Assembly (NCBI RefSeq): GCF_023702635.1
Contig: NZ_CP098455.1
Span: forward strand, 3,038,001 to 3,102,000
Reading direction: 5' to 3'
DNA length: 64,000 bases
From: Spongiibacter taiwanensis
GTDB taxonomy: Bacteria; Pseudomonadota; Gammaproteobacteria; Pseudomonadales; Spongiibacteraceae
The first letter of the stretch is position 1. The number at the start of each line of letters is the position of its first letter. Positions 27,408 through 36,446 of this stretch are shown here, one piece after another. The notes under the pieces are model-generated. The model was not told the DNA's origin. It was given only the letters and a program-made list of their open reading frames with translations, and searched no databases. The position numbers and the translations under genes are program-made.

Positions 27408-30071
27408 TCAAATAATCAGCCCCAGTCGTCGGGCAATCACCACGGCTTCGGTGCGATTACCGGCCTCCAACTTCAGGTTGATGCTGCGCAAGTGGGTGCG
27501 CACGGTGGACTCGGAAACAAACAATCGCTCGGAAATCGCAATATTTGACAGGCCCTCGGCAAGCAGGCTCAGTACCTGCAGCTCCTTCGGGGTGAGGGGG
27601 TCGTTGGGCATATTGGCGGTGGGGATTTCTCCTGCAATTGCAAACCCGGCCTTGCCGGGGGGCTGGGCTGGCGCGGGAGTGGACTGAGTCGCAGCTTGGG
27701 CGTGCTCCGGTTGCAGTTCGCGGATCAGCCCCTGTAGCTTGGGCCCCTCTTCACGCAGGGTGGAGACAAAACCTTCTTGATCGACAACTTGCAACGCCCG
27801 GCCCAAGGTTCGGCGCGCCAGATTGCGCTGCTTATCATCCTGCAATGCTTCGGCCAGTAGCAGCCGTAGCTTGAGGGCGCGGCGCACGTGCTGGGTGCGC
27901 TCGGCCTCTTTAAGCGCATCGCGTAACTGAGGGATTACCTGGCTGCCGCGGCCGCTGCGCAGGGCCAAACGAAGGCGGCTTATTTCGGGTGTCAGGGTGT
28001 CGTTGCCGACATACCAGCGGTGGTTCATGTCGGGCCACTGATAGGAATTTTCGGCGCTGCGAATGTCTTCTTCGGCGGCGTCGATATCGCCGCTATCCAG
28101 GCGAAACTTGGCCCGCTGCAAACGGGCTGATGCCACCACTCTCGGTAACTGGAGAGCGTGGCCCCGGTCTTCAAGCTCGCGCAGCAAATCCAGCGCCGTA
28201 TTCTGATCTGCCCCCCACATAATGCGGGCGTGCACGGTGTGGGCGCTGATTAATGCATCAGCCGGGCCGATGTCTCTCACCAGGGGCGTGTAGGTCACCA
28301 GCAATTTTGCTGCTTCGTCGAGCTCGCCGGCCTCATAGAGGGCCTCGGCAAGATATATGGCGGCCAGGGTGATGCCCCGGCGATCTTGTTTGCGGGAGGC
28401 AGCAAAGGCCGCCATCGCATGGCGCAGGCGACCGGTGGCCAACTGCAGGTGGCCCTTCATCAAGTCCATCAGGCCTTCGGCAGACTCTGCCAGCACCGCG
28501 CCAAAGGTGCCTGCGCCCTGGGAAAACCGGCCTCGGGCGTTATCCACGAAGCGTCGAGCGGCGTCGTGGTCGCCGGTAATAATACTGGTCTGGGTCAGTG
28601 CCTGGGCCAGCATCGCGTTGGCGAAATAATGTCCCTCCTTGAGTTGCTCAAAGGCCTTGAGCCCCAGCTCGTGGGCCGTGTCAATCTCATCGACCATGCC
28701 CAGCAGCATGGGGCGTAGCACCAGAAGATTGGCTTGCTCCTCCGCGGAACCCTTATCCGGGTCCAGGCTGTCGATCAGGGTGAGCGCTTCGCGTGGGCTG
28801 CGGGTAAAGGCTACACACCACACCCGAATCAATTGCAGACTTTGTCGCTGCAGTACTTCCTCCTGAGGTAGCTCATCAATAAACCGCAGCAGCAGTCGCA
28901 ATCGGCCGTCGTTTAACAGGGTGCGCAGATTCTCAAGCAACAAGTCGATGGCGGCCGCGCTTTGCCCTGCCTTAATGCGGTGACCAATCGCCGGTACCGC
29001 CCGCCCTTGGCTGACATAGGCGTCGGCGGCTCTGGCGTGCAGCCGCCTGCGGTGATCTGGGTCCTGGTCCTCGAGTTGTTTGGCGAGGAAATCCTGAAAC
29101 AGGGCGTGAAAGCTGTATTGTTGGGAATGCTCGTCAACGACCTGAACAAACAGGTTGTGACGGTAGAGTTCTTGCAGCAAGGCCGGGCCATCTTCGCATT
29201 GGGTGACGGCCTCACACAGCTCGGGGTATATCTCATTGAGGATGCTGATATCCAGCAGGAATTGCCGCAGCCGCTCCGGGAGCTTGGCTAGCACATCTTC
29301 GGCCAGGTAGGACGCGACTGCCGCATTCGAGCCAGAAAACTGACTGATGGTGGCATCGGGGTCGGCATTATTTTGCAGAGCAACAGAGGCTAACCACAGT
29401 GCTGCCGCCCAGCCATCGGTGGAGTCGTGCAGTCGCTGGATCTGGATTTCGTTCAATGTCAGCTTTCGCTGCCCGAGGAGATAATCCTGGGTTTCGGTCA
29501 GGCTGAAGCGGAGGTCGTTGGCGCCAAACTCGATGAGTTCGCCGCGGGCTCTCAGGCGTGCCAGATTGAGATCGGCCTGGCGACGGGTGCCAATGACCGC
29601 CCGCGATCCTGGCGGCAGCGAATGAGTGCCACTCATGATCAGGTCGATGACCACCGGGTTGCGCAGGGCCTCGAAATTGTCAAAGTAAACGCTGGTGCAG
29701 TGCTCGGAGGATTCAATGGCGCCAATGATCCAGTCAGCCAGATCGGCGTTGCGTGAACCCTCCTCGGTAGGCGGTGCGGTGTGTATCTGGGCCTGGCTCA
29801 ATGCCAAACTGAATACCCGTAAAAAACGCGACACGTCGTTGTCGTCAGGGTCGAGGGTGATCCACACTACGGCGTTGCCCATCCGCTGATCAGCCTCGGC
29901 CAGTTGCATCATTGCCGTGGTTTTGCCGAAACCGGCGGGCGCCTCGACAATGACCAGGCGTGCGCTATCCAGTTCGCTTTCGCGGCTGGTGATGGTCTGT
30001 CGACACAGTGTATTCGCGGCTTTACGCGGTCTCACCACTTTGGCTTTGGCGATTCGGGTGGGACTGGACAA
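27408..30071 (-). CDS. MalT/LuxR-type ATP-dependent transcriptional regulator
   Basis: An 887-residue homologue of the regulator at 192-2846. Walker A APAGFGKT is at residues 44-51, followed by an NB-ARC/STAND-like ATPase, a TPR-like helical middle and a C-terminal LuxR helix-turn-helix (LTPKELQVLSLLAEGLSN). The best start is a TTG at 30071, since no upstream ATG or GTG exists in frame and the Walker A offset then matches the first regulator. A 12-bp palindrome ATTCGGCCGAAT (30102-30113) lies just upstream. No TCGTCG-type operator precedes it. Inducer unknown. Confidence 0.9.
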   Translation of the reverse strand: MSSPTRIAKAKVVRPRKAANTLCRQTITSRESELDSARLVIVEAPAGFGKTTAMMQLAEADQRMGNAVVWITLDPDDNDVSRFLRVFSLALSQAQIHTAPPTEEGSRNADLADWIIGAIESSEHCTSVYFDNFEALRNPVVIDLIMSGTHSLPPGSRAVIGTRRQADLNLARLRARGELIEFGANDLRFSLTETQDYLLGQRKLTLNEIQIQRLHDSTDGWAAALWLASVALQNNADPDATISQFSGSNAAVASYLAEDVLAKLPERLRQFLLDISILNEIYPELCEAVTQCEDGPALLQELYRHNLFVQVVDEHSQQYSFHALFQDFLAKQLEDQDPDHRRRLHARAADAYVSQGRAVPAIGHRIKAGQSAAAIDLLLENLRTLLNDGRLRLLLRFIDELPQEEVLQRQSLQLIRVWCVAFTRSPREALTLIDSLDPDKGSAEEQANLLVLRPMLLGMVDEIDTAHELGLKAFEQLKEGHYFANAMLAQALTQTSIITGDHDAARRFVDNARGRFSQGAGTFGAVLAESAEGLMDLMKGHLQLATGRLRHAMAAFAASRKQDRRGITLAAIYLAEALYEAGELDEAAKLLVTYTPLVRDIGPADALISAHTVHARIMWGADQNTALDLLRELEDRGHALQLPRVVASARLQRAKFRLDSGDIDAAEEDIRSAENSYQWPDMNHRWYVGNDTLTPEISRLRLALRSGRGSQVIPQLRDALKEAERTQHVRRALKLRLLLAEALQDDKQRNLARRTLGRALQVVDQEGFVSTLREEGPKLQGLIRELQPEHAQAATQSTPAPAQPPGKAGFAIAGEIPTANMPNDPLTPKELQVLSLLAEGLSNIAISERLFVSESTVRTHLRSINLKLEAGNRTEAVVIARRLGLII

Positions 30072-30101
30072 GGGCTTGGCTTCCGCTGAAAGGCGTTTAT
30101 G

Positions 30102-30113
30102 ATTCGGCCGAAT
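30102..30113. promoter_or_regulatory. 12-bp perfect palindrome upstream of the second LuxR-type gene
   Basis: ATTCGGCCGAAT lies 30 nt upstream of the proposed TTG start. It could be an operator or part of the promoter. A single perfect 12-mer palindrome is weak evidence. Confidence 0.3.
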
Positions 30114-30201
30114 GCAATTGAATTTGCCTCGGGGTTGTTATCGTTTGCCAGAGTTTTTCAGAATCACCAGCGGGGGTCAATGGCGCATCTCATTCCGGCA
30201 T

Positions 30202-30807
30202 TCAGTGGGTGCTTGAGCGAATAAAATCCATCACCGCATCGATAAATGGCCTCCGGTCGCTGGAGTTGCCGATGGTCAGATCACCCTTGATGTGACCGAT
30301 GACGGGCGTCATGGTGACGAAACCCAGGATCATCGCGAAGATGGCCAATGGGGTAATACCGTCACCCTTGCCCGGATGGTAAAGATTTAACAGTTGGCGC
30401 AGCTCATCCACGACCACTTGCAGAGACGTTTCTACCAGAAAAATCTGGTTTTCCTCCCAGCCGTCGACCAGATTGCGCTGCAGCAATTTACGGTAGTCGG
30501 GGTTGTTGTCCAAGCGCTCAAACATGGCGTTAATAAATTTGATCAGCCGATGCTCGGGAGTGGCGTCGGCCTGGATTTGGTCGAGGAGCTTTTGGGCGTG
30601 GGCGCTGTACATCTCCAGTTCGACAGCCTTGAACAGGTCTTCTTTGTTGCCGAAGTGGTGATAGATAGAGGGCATGGAAAAGCCACTGGACTGGGAAATC
30701 TGTCGCATGGTGACCGCATCAAAGCCCTGGTTGGCGAATAGCTGGGTGGCAACATCGAGAATGGTTTGGCGGGCATTTTGGCCAGCAGCGGGTTTTCTGG
30801 CGCGCAA
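30202..30807 (-). CDS. TetR-family transcriptional regulator
   Basis: A 201-residue TetR regulator. The N-terminal helix-turn-helix runs from ARQTILDVATQLFANQGFDAVTM to MPSIYHHFGNKEDLF, and an all-helical ligand domain follows. The frame begins at TTG 30807, with AGGA upstream. It is divergent from the WS/DGAT gene, and operator copy G lies between them. TetR proteins usually repress their own and neighbouring genes by binding 15-20 bp palindromes, so it is the leading candidate to bind the TCGTCG-N4-CGACGA sites. The ligand would probably be an acyl-CoA or the pathway substrate. Confidence 0.92.
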   Translation of the reverse strand: MRARKPAAGQNARQTILDVATQLFANQGFDAVTMRQISQSSGFSMPSIYHHFGNKEDLFKAVELEMYSAHAQKLLDQIQADATPEHRLIKFINAMFERLDNNPDYRKLLQRNLVDGWEENQIFLVETSLQVVVDELRQLLNLYHPGKGDGITPLAIFAMILGFVTMTPVIGHIKGDLTIGNSSDRRPFIDAVMDFIRSSTH

Positions 30808-30900
30808 ATCGACAGTCCTGTTTTTATTTCGACACGCGACTGATTTTAACTGAATTTGTTTGGTATTGCTGGTGAAATCGATCGGGTAAACCGGTTGAAT

Positions 30901-30916
30901 TCGTCCTTTGCGACGA
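30901..30916. promoter_or_regulatory. Operator-like palindrome, copy G, in the TetR-WS/DGAT intergenic region
   Basis: TCGTCCTTTGCGACGA, 93 nt upstream of the TetR start and 79 nt upstream of the WS/DGAT start. Its reverse complement TCGTCGCAAAGGACGA resembles copies B and D. A site here would allow autoregulation by the TetR protein. Confidence 0.72.
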
Positions 30917-30995
30917 GCCGATCGGTTTCAGACGCCGCGAAGATAATGTCAAACAGAATCGCGCCCCAAAGCGCGTTGGAAACGGGGAAGATTTG

Positions 30996-32417
30996 ATGAC
31001 AACAGTGCCCATACCCGCTATGGATGCGGCCTGGCTCTATGTGGAAAAAAAGGCCGCACCCGCCCATTTTGGTCCGCTGCTGTTTATGCGTTGCCCCGAG
31101 GGCGAGCCGGACTTTGTACAGACGCTGTCGACCCATTGGCGGCGCCATCGTCAGTTTGCCCCGCCATTTAATTACTGCCTCGCCGATAGTCTGGTGCCGC
31201 GTTGGCAGGTGCTCGCCGACAGCGAGCTGGATATGGAGTACCACTTTCGTCACAGCGCATTACCCGCACCCGGCGGTGAGCAGGAGCTGGGGATTTTGGT
31301 GTCCCGCCTGCATTCCCAGCCCCTCGACCGCAGCCGACCCCTGTGGCAGTGTTATCTGATTGAGGGGCTCGCCGGTAATCGCTTTGCCATTTATCTCAAA
31401 TTGCACCACGCCCAGATCGATGGCATGGGTGCGGCGAAACTGATGGCGCGGTGCTTTACCACCGACCCCGCTGCACGCAATATGGCGCCGCCCTGGAGTG
31501 TCGGCCCGCGCGGGGCGAGAACCGAATCGGTCAAACCGAATCCGCGTGACAAACCGCGACCTAAGTTAACCGAGTTGCTGGGCTCGGGGGCGCGTCAGGT
31601 CAATCAGGTGTCGACTGCGCTGCGGACGTTATCGCTGCAAGCCTATCTCAAGCGCAAGCACGATCTGTACGCGCCGTATCAGGGGCCAAAATCGGTATTG
31701 AACGCCCGAATTTCGCTGCACCGCCGCTATGCGACCCAGCGTTTTGCGCTGGCGGATCTGAAGGCGGTGGCCAAAGCAGGGGATGCCAAAGTCAACGATG
31801 TTTTTCTGGCCGTGATCGGCGGTGCACTGCGTCGCTATCTACTGGAGTTTGCCCTGCTGCCGAGGCTGTCGTTGGTGGGCCAAATACCGGTCAACATCCG
31901 TCCCGCCGACGACGATGGCTTGGGTAACGCCCTGAGTTTTGCCTACGCGCCGTTGGGAACGGACATTGCTGACCCGGTCGAGCGTCTGCGCGCAGTGGAA
32001 CGGTCAACTGCGTCCTCTAAGGTGTTGCAAAGCCATATGGGCAGGGACGCGCTGCAAGCCTATACGGCCATTGTGTTGGCGCCTTATATCACCGAAGCGG
32101 TGTTAAATTTGGGCGGCCACTTTCGTCCCGCGGCGAATCTGGTGATCTCCAATATTCAGGGGCCCGACAAATGGCTCTATTTCAATGGCGCCAAAGTCGA
32201 GCATATCTATGGACCTTCGGTGCTGTTTCATGGACAGGCACTGAATATCACCCTGGCCAGCTATGTTGATGAAGTAAATATCGGTTTTACCGCCTGCCGG
32301 GATCGTCTGCCGTCGATGCAGAAAATTGCGGTGTACACCGGTGAGGAGTTAACCCTGCTGGCGCGGCAACTAAAGTGTTCTCTCCCCTCAGCGAAAGAGA
32401 AAGCCACAAAGTCTTAG
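30996..32417 (+). CDS. Wax ester synthase/diacylglycerol acyltransferase (WS/DGAT)
   Basis: A 473-residue bifunctional WS/DGAT family acyltransferase, which esterifies acyl-CoA to fatty alcohols or diacylglycerol for storage. The active-site HHxxxDG is HHAQIDG at residues 137-143. Other family segments are SRPLWQCYLIEG and the C-terminal NLVISNIQGP. GGGGAAG precedes ATG 30996. It may also esterify an alcohol group of the catabolic substrate. Its stop is only 5 nt from the stop of the convergent membrane-protein gene. Confidence 0.9.
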   Translation: MTTVPIPAMDAAWLYVEKKAAPAHFGPLLFMRCPEGEPDFVQTLSTHWRRHRQFAPPFNYCLADSLVPRWQVLADSELDMEYHFRHSALPAPGGEQELGILVSRLHSQPLDRSRPLWQCYLIEGLAGNRFAIYLKLHHAQIDGMGAAKLMARCFTTDPAARNMAPPWSVGPRGARTESVKPNPRDKPRPKLTELLGSGARQVNQVSTALRTLSLQAYLKRKHDLYAPYQGPKSVLNARISLHRRYATQRFALADLKAVAKAGDAKVNDVFLAVIGGALRRYLLEFALLPRLSLVGQIPVNIRPADDDGLGNALSFAYAPLGTDIADPVERLRAVERSTASSKVLQSHMGRDALQAYTAIVLAPYITEAVLNLGGHFRPAANLVISNIQGPDKWLYFNGAKVEHIYGPSVLFHGQALNITLASYVDEVNIGFTACRDRLPSMQKIAVYTGEELTLLARQLKCSLPSAKEKATKS

Positions 32418-32422
32418 CCGGC

Positions 32423-33232
32423 CTAGACGTCAGTCTCCTTGCGCCGGGGAATGCCCTGCATTTCCATGACAACCCACACGATCATGATCGAAAACGCGAT
32501 GCTGGCCACACTGGCCAGTGGCAGCAAGCCGTCGGGGGCGTTGACAGTGTCGATGCCCAAGGCGTTGTACATCGGCCAACCCGATGCGGCATGGCCCATA
32601 AACGCCCCGCAGGGCATGATCGCCGGTACCAGCAGGGATCGCAGGCCGGTCAGTTTTGGCATTAACCCGTAGATTAGCAGGAAGGGCACCAGCACTGCAG
32701 CCGTGTTCGCGAAGCACCACCAGGCGGGAATATAGCCGATTTTGAAGGGCTGCTCGCCGTAATAAATCCACACGCCGAAATGCAGGGGAATCTGCTCCAC
32801 CAGCGCTGCCGAAAGCACCACTGCGGCAAAACTCTTCCAGACAAAGGCCTGATTCAGGGTGCGCTGCTTCATCATCGAATAGCACATCAGGGGCAGGGCG
32901 GCGAAATACCAGATATAGCCTACCAGTACCGCCAGCGGTACAGGGTGGCCGTTAGTTGTAAGCACGTTGTACTGGCCTTCCACCGGGTGCATGGCGTTAC
33001 CCAGGACATCGACGATGGGTTCGAGATACAGGGTAGTCATTGAGCCGAACAGGAGGAGCAAGGGCAGGGCGCTGCGTTCCCGTTTTGCCAGTACGATGGC
33101 GTAGGCAACAAAGACCAGCCCCGCCAAGCCGTATACCACGGTGGTGACCAGTTGGGCAGTGGCTGGCATCACCGTACCCTCAGGCGGCAGGGTATGGGTC
33201 AGGTCGAGTGCGCTCGTTGTGAGAAGAGGCAT
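32423..33232 (-). CDS. Polytopic membrane protein, distantly AveC-like
   Basis: A 269-residue protein with about seven membrane spans. Spacing of VEQIPLHFGVWIYYGEQPF and the following YIPAW segment parallels IMEIPGTATQAYIYYGD in 35573-36403 and IAESIIIRLGAYAW in the AveC-like 43322-44287, so the three look like one superfamily. AGGAG lies upstream of ATG 33232. It is the last gene of the minus-strand run that includes FadL and the second CoxIII/IV pair. Function unknown; AveC itself is a spirocyclase/dehydratase in avermectin synthesis. Confidence 0.7.
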   Translation of the reverse strand: MPLLTTSALDLTHTLPPEGTVMPATAQLVTTVVYGLAGLVFVAYAIVLAKRERSALPLLLLFGSMTTLYLEPIVDVLGNAMHPVEGQYNVLTTNGHPVPLAVLVGYIWYFAALPLMCYSMMKQRTLNQAFVWKSFAAVVLSAALVEQIPLHFGVWIYYGEQPFKIGYIPAWWCFANTAAVLVPFLLIYGLMPKLTGLRSLLVPAIMPCGAFMGHAASGWPMYNALGIDTVNAPDGLLPLASVASIAFSIMIVWVVMEMQGIPRRKETDV

Positions 33233-33261
33233 GGCGATGTGCTCCTGTATGCACCCTTGTC

Positions 33262-34524
33262 TCAGTGTTGGCTGAGGGTGATGTGAATGGAAAAGGACTC
33301 GTTTACCGCGGTAGAGCGCCCAAAGGGCAGGCCCGGGTTGTTATAACTTTCGCTGGTGCGGGGTTGATAGGCAAAAGCGATATCAAACCGAAGACCTTGT
33401 CGCAGTGGCGTGCCGAAACCGATCGACAGATCGTGCTGGGGAACCAGGGCAAAGCTGGGTGACAGGCTGTTACGCTCCAGCACCAGATCGTGATAGGAAT
33501 AGCCGGCCCGGATCACCTTGTTCCCCGGCAGAGACTTTCCTATTCCTACGCTGTAAACCACCTCGCTACGCATGGTCAGGGTGGAGCGCTGGCGAAGGTT
33601 CTCGGCGCCCGCTGGCACAGGGCCGTCGGGATTGCTTGCCGTGAGGGTCAGCCCCCCGGTGGCGCGATGCCAGTCAAACCAGTTGGCCTCCAGGTGCAGG
33701 CGCAGGTCGGGGCGCGCTGTCCAGGCCAGGCCGGCACCAAGCTCCTGCGGCAGTTCCAGTCCGCCCATTTTGGCGTCGTTGTAGGTTACCCGGCCAAGGT
33801 TGATGGCCTCATAGTTGACCTGTAAATGGCCGCCATTGAGATCAATGTGAGACTCGGAGGTGTAATTGATGCCGAAAAGCAGATCGTCGTTGATCTGGTA
33901 TTGCAGCCCCAGTTTAATATCGCCGCCCCAGCCATCGAGATTGCGCACCTTGATACCAAAAAAGGCTTGATCTTGATTTGCTACCGAGGTGTTGGCGTAG
34001 AAATCCTGCTCTGCGCTGGCGTAGTTGGTTGCCACCGCCAGGCCTACCCGCAGGCGTTCGCTGACATTCCAACTGCCGCCGAGGGAGAATTTAAACAGGG
34101 AGAACAGGGAGGCAAGGTTATCCCGGTTGCCAAAGGGCGTATTCAAACCGTTGTAGACAAACCCAAGCCCGCCGGCAACATTGACTGCCGCGCCAATAAC
34201 AAGCGCATTGTCGACGCGCCAGCCGCCGCCCCAACCGAGAATAACGCCATTTTCATTGGCAAGTCGGGTTGATTTATTGAACTCGTCTTTGTGGGTAATG
34301 CGATCAATTGAAAAGGCCGACAGCGTGTAGTCCTGGCGATGCCGGCTGATGTTGCCGAGACCGGCAGGGTTGGCGATGAGCGCATTCCCCCCGGCCACGT
34401 GGGAGATATCTGCGCCGCCCAGACCCGTCGAAGTGGCTCCATAGCCCGTCAGATAAATTCCATTGGCGGCGTGGCAGAGCGGCGCTGTCAGCGCGGCGAA
34501 GAGACCAATGCAATATTTTTTCAT
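33262..34524 (-). CDS. FadL/OmpP1/TodX-family outer-membrane hydrocarbon transporter
   Basis: A roughly 420-residue outer-membrane beta-barrel for passive uptake of fatty acids or hydrophobic compounds. The signal peptide MKKYCIGLFAALTAPLCHA ends at residue 19 of the ATG at 34524, and the mature protein starts ANGIYLTGYGATSTGLGGA, the family hallmark. The plug motif ALIANPAGLGNI follows. The frame runs upstream to 34614, but the signal peptide fixes the start. It sits 26 nt after the CoxIV-like gene. Confidence 0.92.
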   Translation of the reverse strand: MKKYCIGLFAALTAPLCHAANGIYLTGYGATSTGLGGADISHVAGGNALIANPAGLGNISRHRQDYTLSAFSIDRITHKDEFNKSTRLANENGVILGWGGGWRVDNALVIGAAVNVAGGLGFVYNGLNTPFGNRDNLASLFSLFKFSLGGSWNVSERLRVGLAVATNYASAEQDFYANTSVANQDQAFFGIKVRNLDGWGGDIKLGLQYQINDDLLFGINYTSESHIDLNGGHLQVNYEAINLGRVTYNDAKMGGLELPQELGAGLAWTARPDLRLHLEANWFDWHRATGGLTLTASNPDGPVPAGAENLRQRSTLTMRSEVVYSVGIGKSLPGNKVIRAGYSYHDLVLERNSLSPSFALVPQHDLSIGFGTPLRQGLRFDIAFAYQPRTSESYNNPGLPFGRSTAVNESFSIHITLSQH

Positions 34525-34550
34525 CTTGTTATGTAATGCTTCTGTTTGCT

Positions 34551-34835
34551 TCAAGTTGCAAAGTAGCCGCTGCCTGAAACGATAATTATGGCGCAGCTGC
34601 CCAACACCCAGCATTCACAGGACAGTCGCAGGGTGGTTGGCGCACCTGCCACTTCCATAAAGTGGATAATCACCAGGCGTGCTTTGTAAAAGGCCAGCAG
34701 CATAATGGTGCTCATTTCAAAAAAGGCACTGTCGGCCACCAGCCCGTGGTGGGTACCCAGTACCCAGGAAGCCAGTGTGATCAGCATCAACGCCAGCCAC
34801 ACCACGGACTCTTTGCAGAAAATAAGTTCGCGCAT
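34551..34835 (-). CDS. Cytochrome c oxidase subunit IV-like small membrane protein (second copy)
   Basis: 94 residues, three hydrophobic segments, and the KARLVIIHFMEVAG motif matching KVRLVIYEFMHVR of the copy at 9214-9495. Six nt separate it from the CoxIII-like gene ahead. No catalytic oxidase subunit is nearby. Confidence 0.78.
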   Translation of the reverse strand: MRELIFCKESVVWLALMLITLASWVLGTHHGLVADSAFFEMSTIMLLAFYKARLVIIHFMEVAGAPTTLRLSCECWVLGSCAIIIVSGSGYFAT

Positions 34836-34841
34836 GGTTCC

Positions 34842-35465
34842 TCAGGGCAATAGGTAGATGAGGGGAAAGATTACCAGCCACAGCAGGTCGACCATATGCC
34901 AGTAAATGCCGCCGCACTCGAGATTGCTGATGTCCTGCTCGTTCAGCTTTTTGGCCCGGCGCAGGCTGAAAAAAAAGTACAACAACAGCGGCACACCGAG
35001 CAGCACATGGAAGTAGTGCATGCCGGTGACCAGATAATAGAAAATCCAGAAATCGTTGGTCAGGAAGGTAATGCCGAGCTCGGTTTTGTCGACGTATTCC
35101 ATTCCCTTCAGCCACAGAAAGCCGCTGCCAAGGAGGGTGGCCAGCAGCATCAGCCAGGAGCCCTGACGGAGCAGACCGCGCTTGGCGGCGCGCAGGGCCA
35201 GTGCCACCATCCACGAGCTGCACAACAGCAGGATGGTATTGGCGGTGCCTGCCTGCACATCCAGCAATGCCTGGGCTTGCTGAAATACCGCGGCATCATT
35301 CACTCGGTAGTAGGCAAAGAAGCCGAAGAACAGCGAGAAGCAGCACATGTCACCGAGGATAAACATCCACACCAGTTCATCGCCGGGAAGATGGCGTGTT
35401 TTCTTGGTAACGGGTTCTAATGGAATTTCGTTGGCGCTGTTCATATCTGACGCTTGTGTGATCAC
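34842..35465 (-). CDS. Cytochrome c oxidase subunit III-like protein (second copy)
   Basis: A 207-residue five-span subunit III relative. It shows PGDELVWMFILGDM, NTILLLCSSWM, FYYLVTGMHYFHVLLG and YWHMVDLLWLVIFPLIY. The frame begins at GTG 35465 with GAAGG upstream; an internal ATG at 35444 is possible. It is paralogous to 9499-10092, and both pairs are beside a CrtI-like flavoprotein and polytopic proteins. A bidirectional hairpin separates it from the membrane-protein gene upstream. Confidence 0.88.
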   Translation of the reverse strand: MITQASDMNSANEIPLEPVTKKTRHLPGDELVWMFILGDMCCFSLFFGFFAYYRVNDAAVFQQAQALLDVQAGTANTILLLCSSWMVALALRAAKRGLLRQGSWLMLLATLLGSGFLWLKGMEYVDKTELGITFLTNDFWIFYYLVTGMHYFHVLLGVPLLLYFFFSLRRAKKLNEQDISNLECGGIYWHMVDLLWLVIFPLIYLLP

Positions 35466-35511
35466 ATCGGCTACCTTCGCAGGCGGCCGATGTCAGAATT
35501 GAAAACCGGAT

Positions 35512-35546
35512 AATGAAAGCCCCGCCGCAGTCGGCGGGGTTTCATT
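35512..35546. terminator. Bidirectional intrinsic terminator
   Basis: CCCCGCCG (35520-35527) pairs with CGGCGGGG (35532-35539) around CAGT. The stem extends through AATGAAA/TTTCATT with one bulged G. It lies 26 nt after the stop of the minus-strand gene 35573-36403 and would end that transcript before the CoxIII gene. Confidence 0.75.
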
Positions 35547-35572
35547 ATGATTGGCGCTTCAGGCCTCGCCTA

Positions 35573-36403
35573 TTAGGCGTGAGCCAACTTGCTGCGCAGG
35601 GCGCCAACCGGATCATTGGCCGGGGCAGAGGCAACCAGCGCGGCCGCAAAGCGGACCACCATCAGGCACATTACCAGCGACAGCAGGGTCAGCAGGCGGG
35701 TCGCGATCCAGGGCATATCCCAGTTGAGGGACATAAAGTAGGGCCAGGCGGTCATGCCGTAGGAGGCGCCCATGGCCACGATGACCGAGGGTATGAGGAA
35801 CAGCCGGTTCCAGCCTTTCAGGTAGGGCTCAATCAGGTAGACCAGTACACCCACCATCAGCATCGAGGTGCCATTGAGCCAGCCCCAGGCCAGCGGGAAG
35901 CCAAAGATTTTGAAGGAGGCGTCGCCGTAGTAGATGTAAGCCTGGGTGGCGGTGCCGGGGATTTCCATAATGACATCGGTCATGGAGATCAGCAGCCAGG
36001 TAATGAACAGACCTTTTACGTCCAGGCCGGCCTTCATCCGGGTATAGGCCCAGTAGCCAGTCATGGCGATAAAGAAGACATAGCAGGGCGGAATCAGGTA
36101 GGGAATGTTCAGGTCATAACCGACAAAGGACGGTCCGGGCAGGTTGGTGGGCCACCACAGATGACCGAGGTGATCGAGCATGGGCTCAAGCAGGGAGCAG
36201 ATGAAGCCGCCGATGATGAGCAGCAGCGGGATATCGTTCTGCTTCTTGAAATAGCAGTACAGGGCCCAGGGAATCACGGCGATACCGAAGCCGCCGGCCC
36301 AGATGGTGAACAGGTTGCCCACCAGTTCGTTGGCCATGTAGTCCTCGGGCACGGGGAGAATCTCTCCCGGCACGGTTTGCATCATTTTATCGACAAATGA
36401 CAT
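35573..36403 (-). CDS. Polytopic membrane protein, distantly AveC-like
   Basis: A 276-residue protein with about seven spans. It shares the E-x(9-10)-YIYYG layout with 32423-33232. Its N-terminal 25 residues are soluble (SFVDKMMQTVPGEILPVPED). GGAAAG precedes ATG 36403. It follows the CrtI-like gene by 43 nt, and the pair is probably co-transcribed and ended by the hairpin at 35512-35546. It may form a membrane partner for the flavoprotein. Function unknown. Confidence 0.72.
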   Translation of the reverse strand: MSFVDKMMQTVPGEILPVPEDYMANELVGNLFTIWAGGFGIAVIPWALYCYFKKQNDIPLLLIIGGFICSLLEPMLDHLGHLWWPTNLPGPSFVGYDLNIPYLIPPCYVFFIAMTGYWAYTRMKAGLDVKGLFITWLLISMTDVIMEIPGTATQAYIYYGDASFKIFGFPLAWGWLNGTSMLMVGVLVYLIEPYLKGWNRLFLIPSVIVAMGASYGMTAWPYFMSLNWDMPWIATRLLTLLSLVMCLMVVRFAAALVASAPANDPVGALRSKLAHA

Positions 36404-36446
36404 GGTTACTTTCCTCTTTATTGCTGTTCGCTAGGCGATTTGGGTG

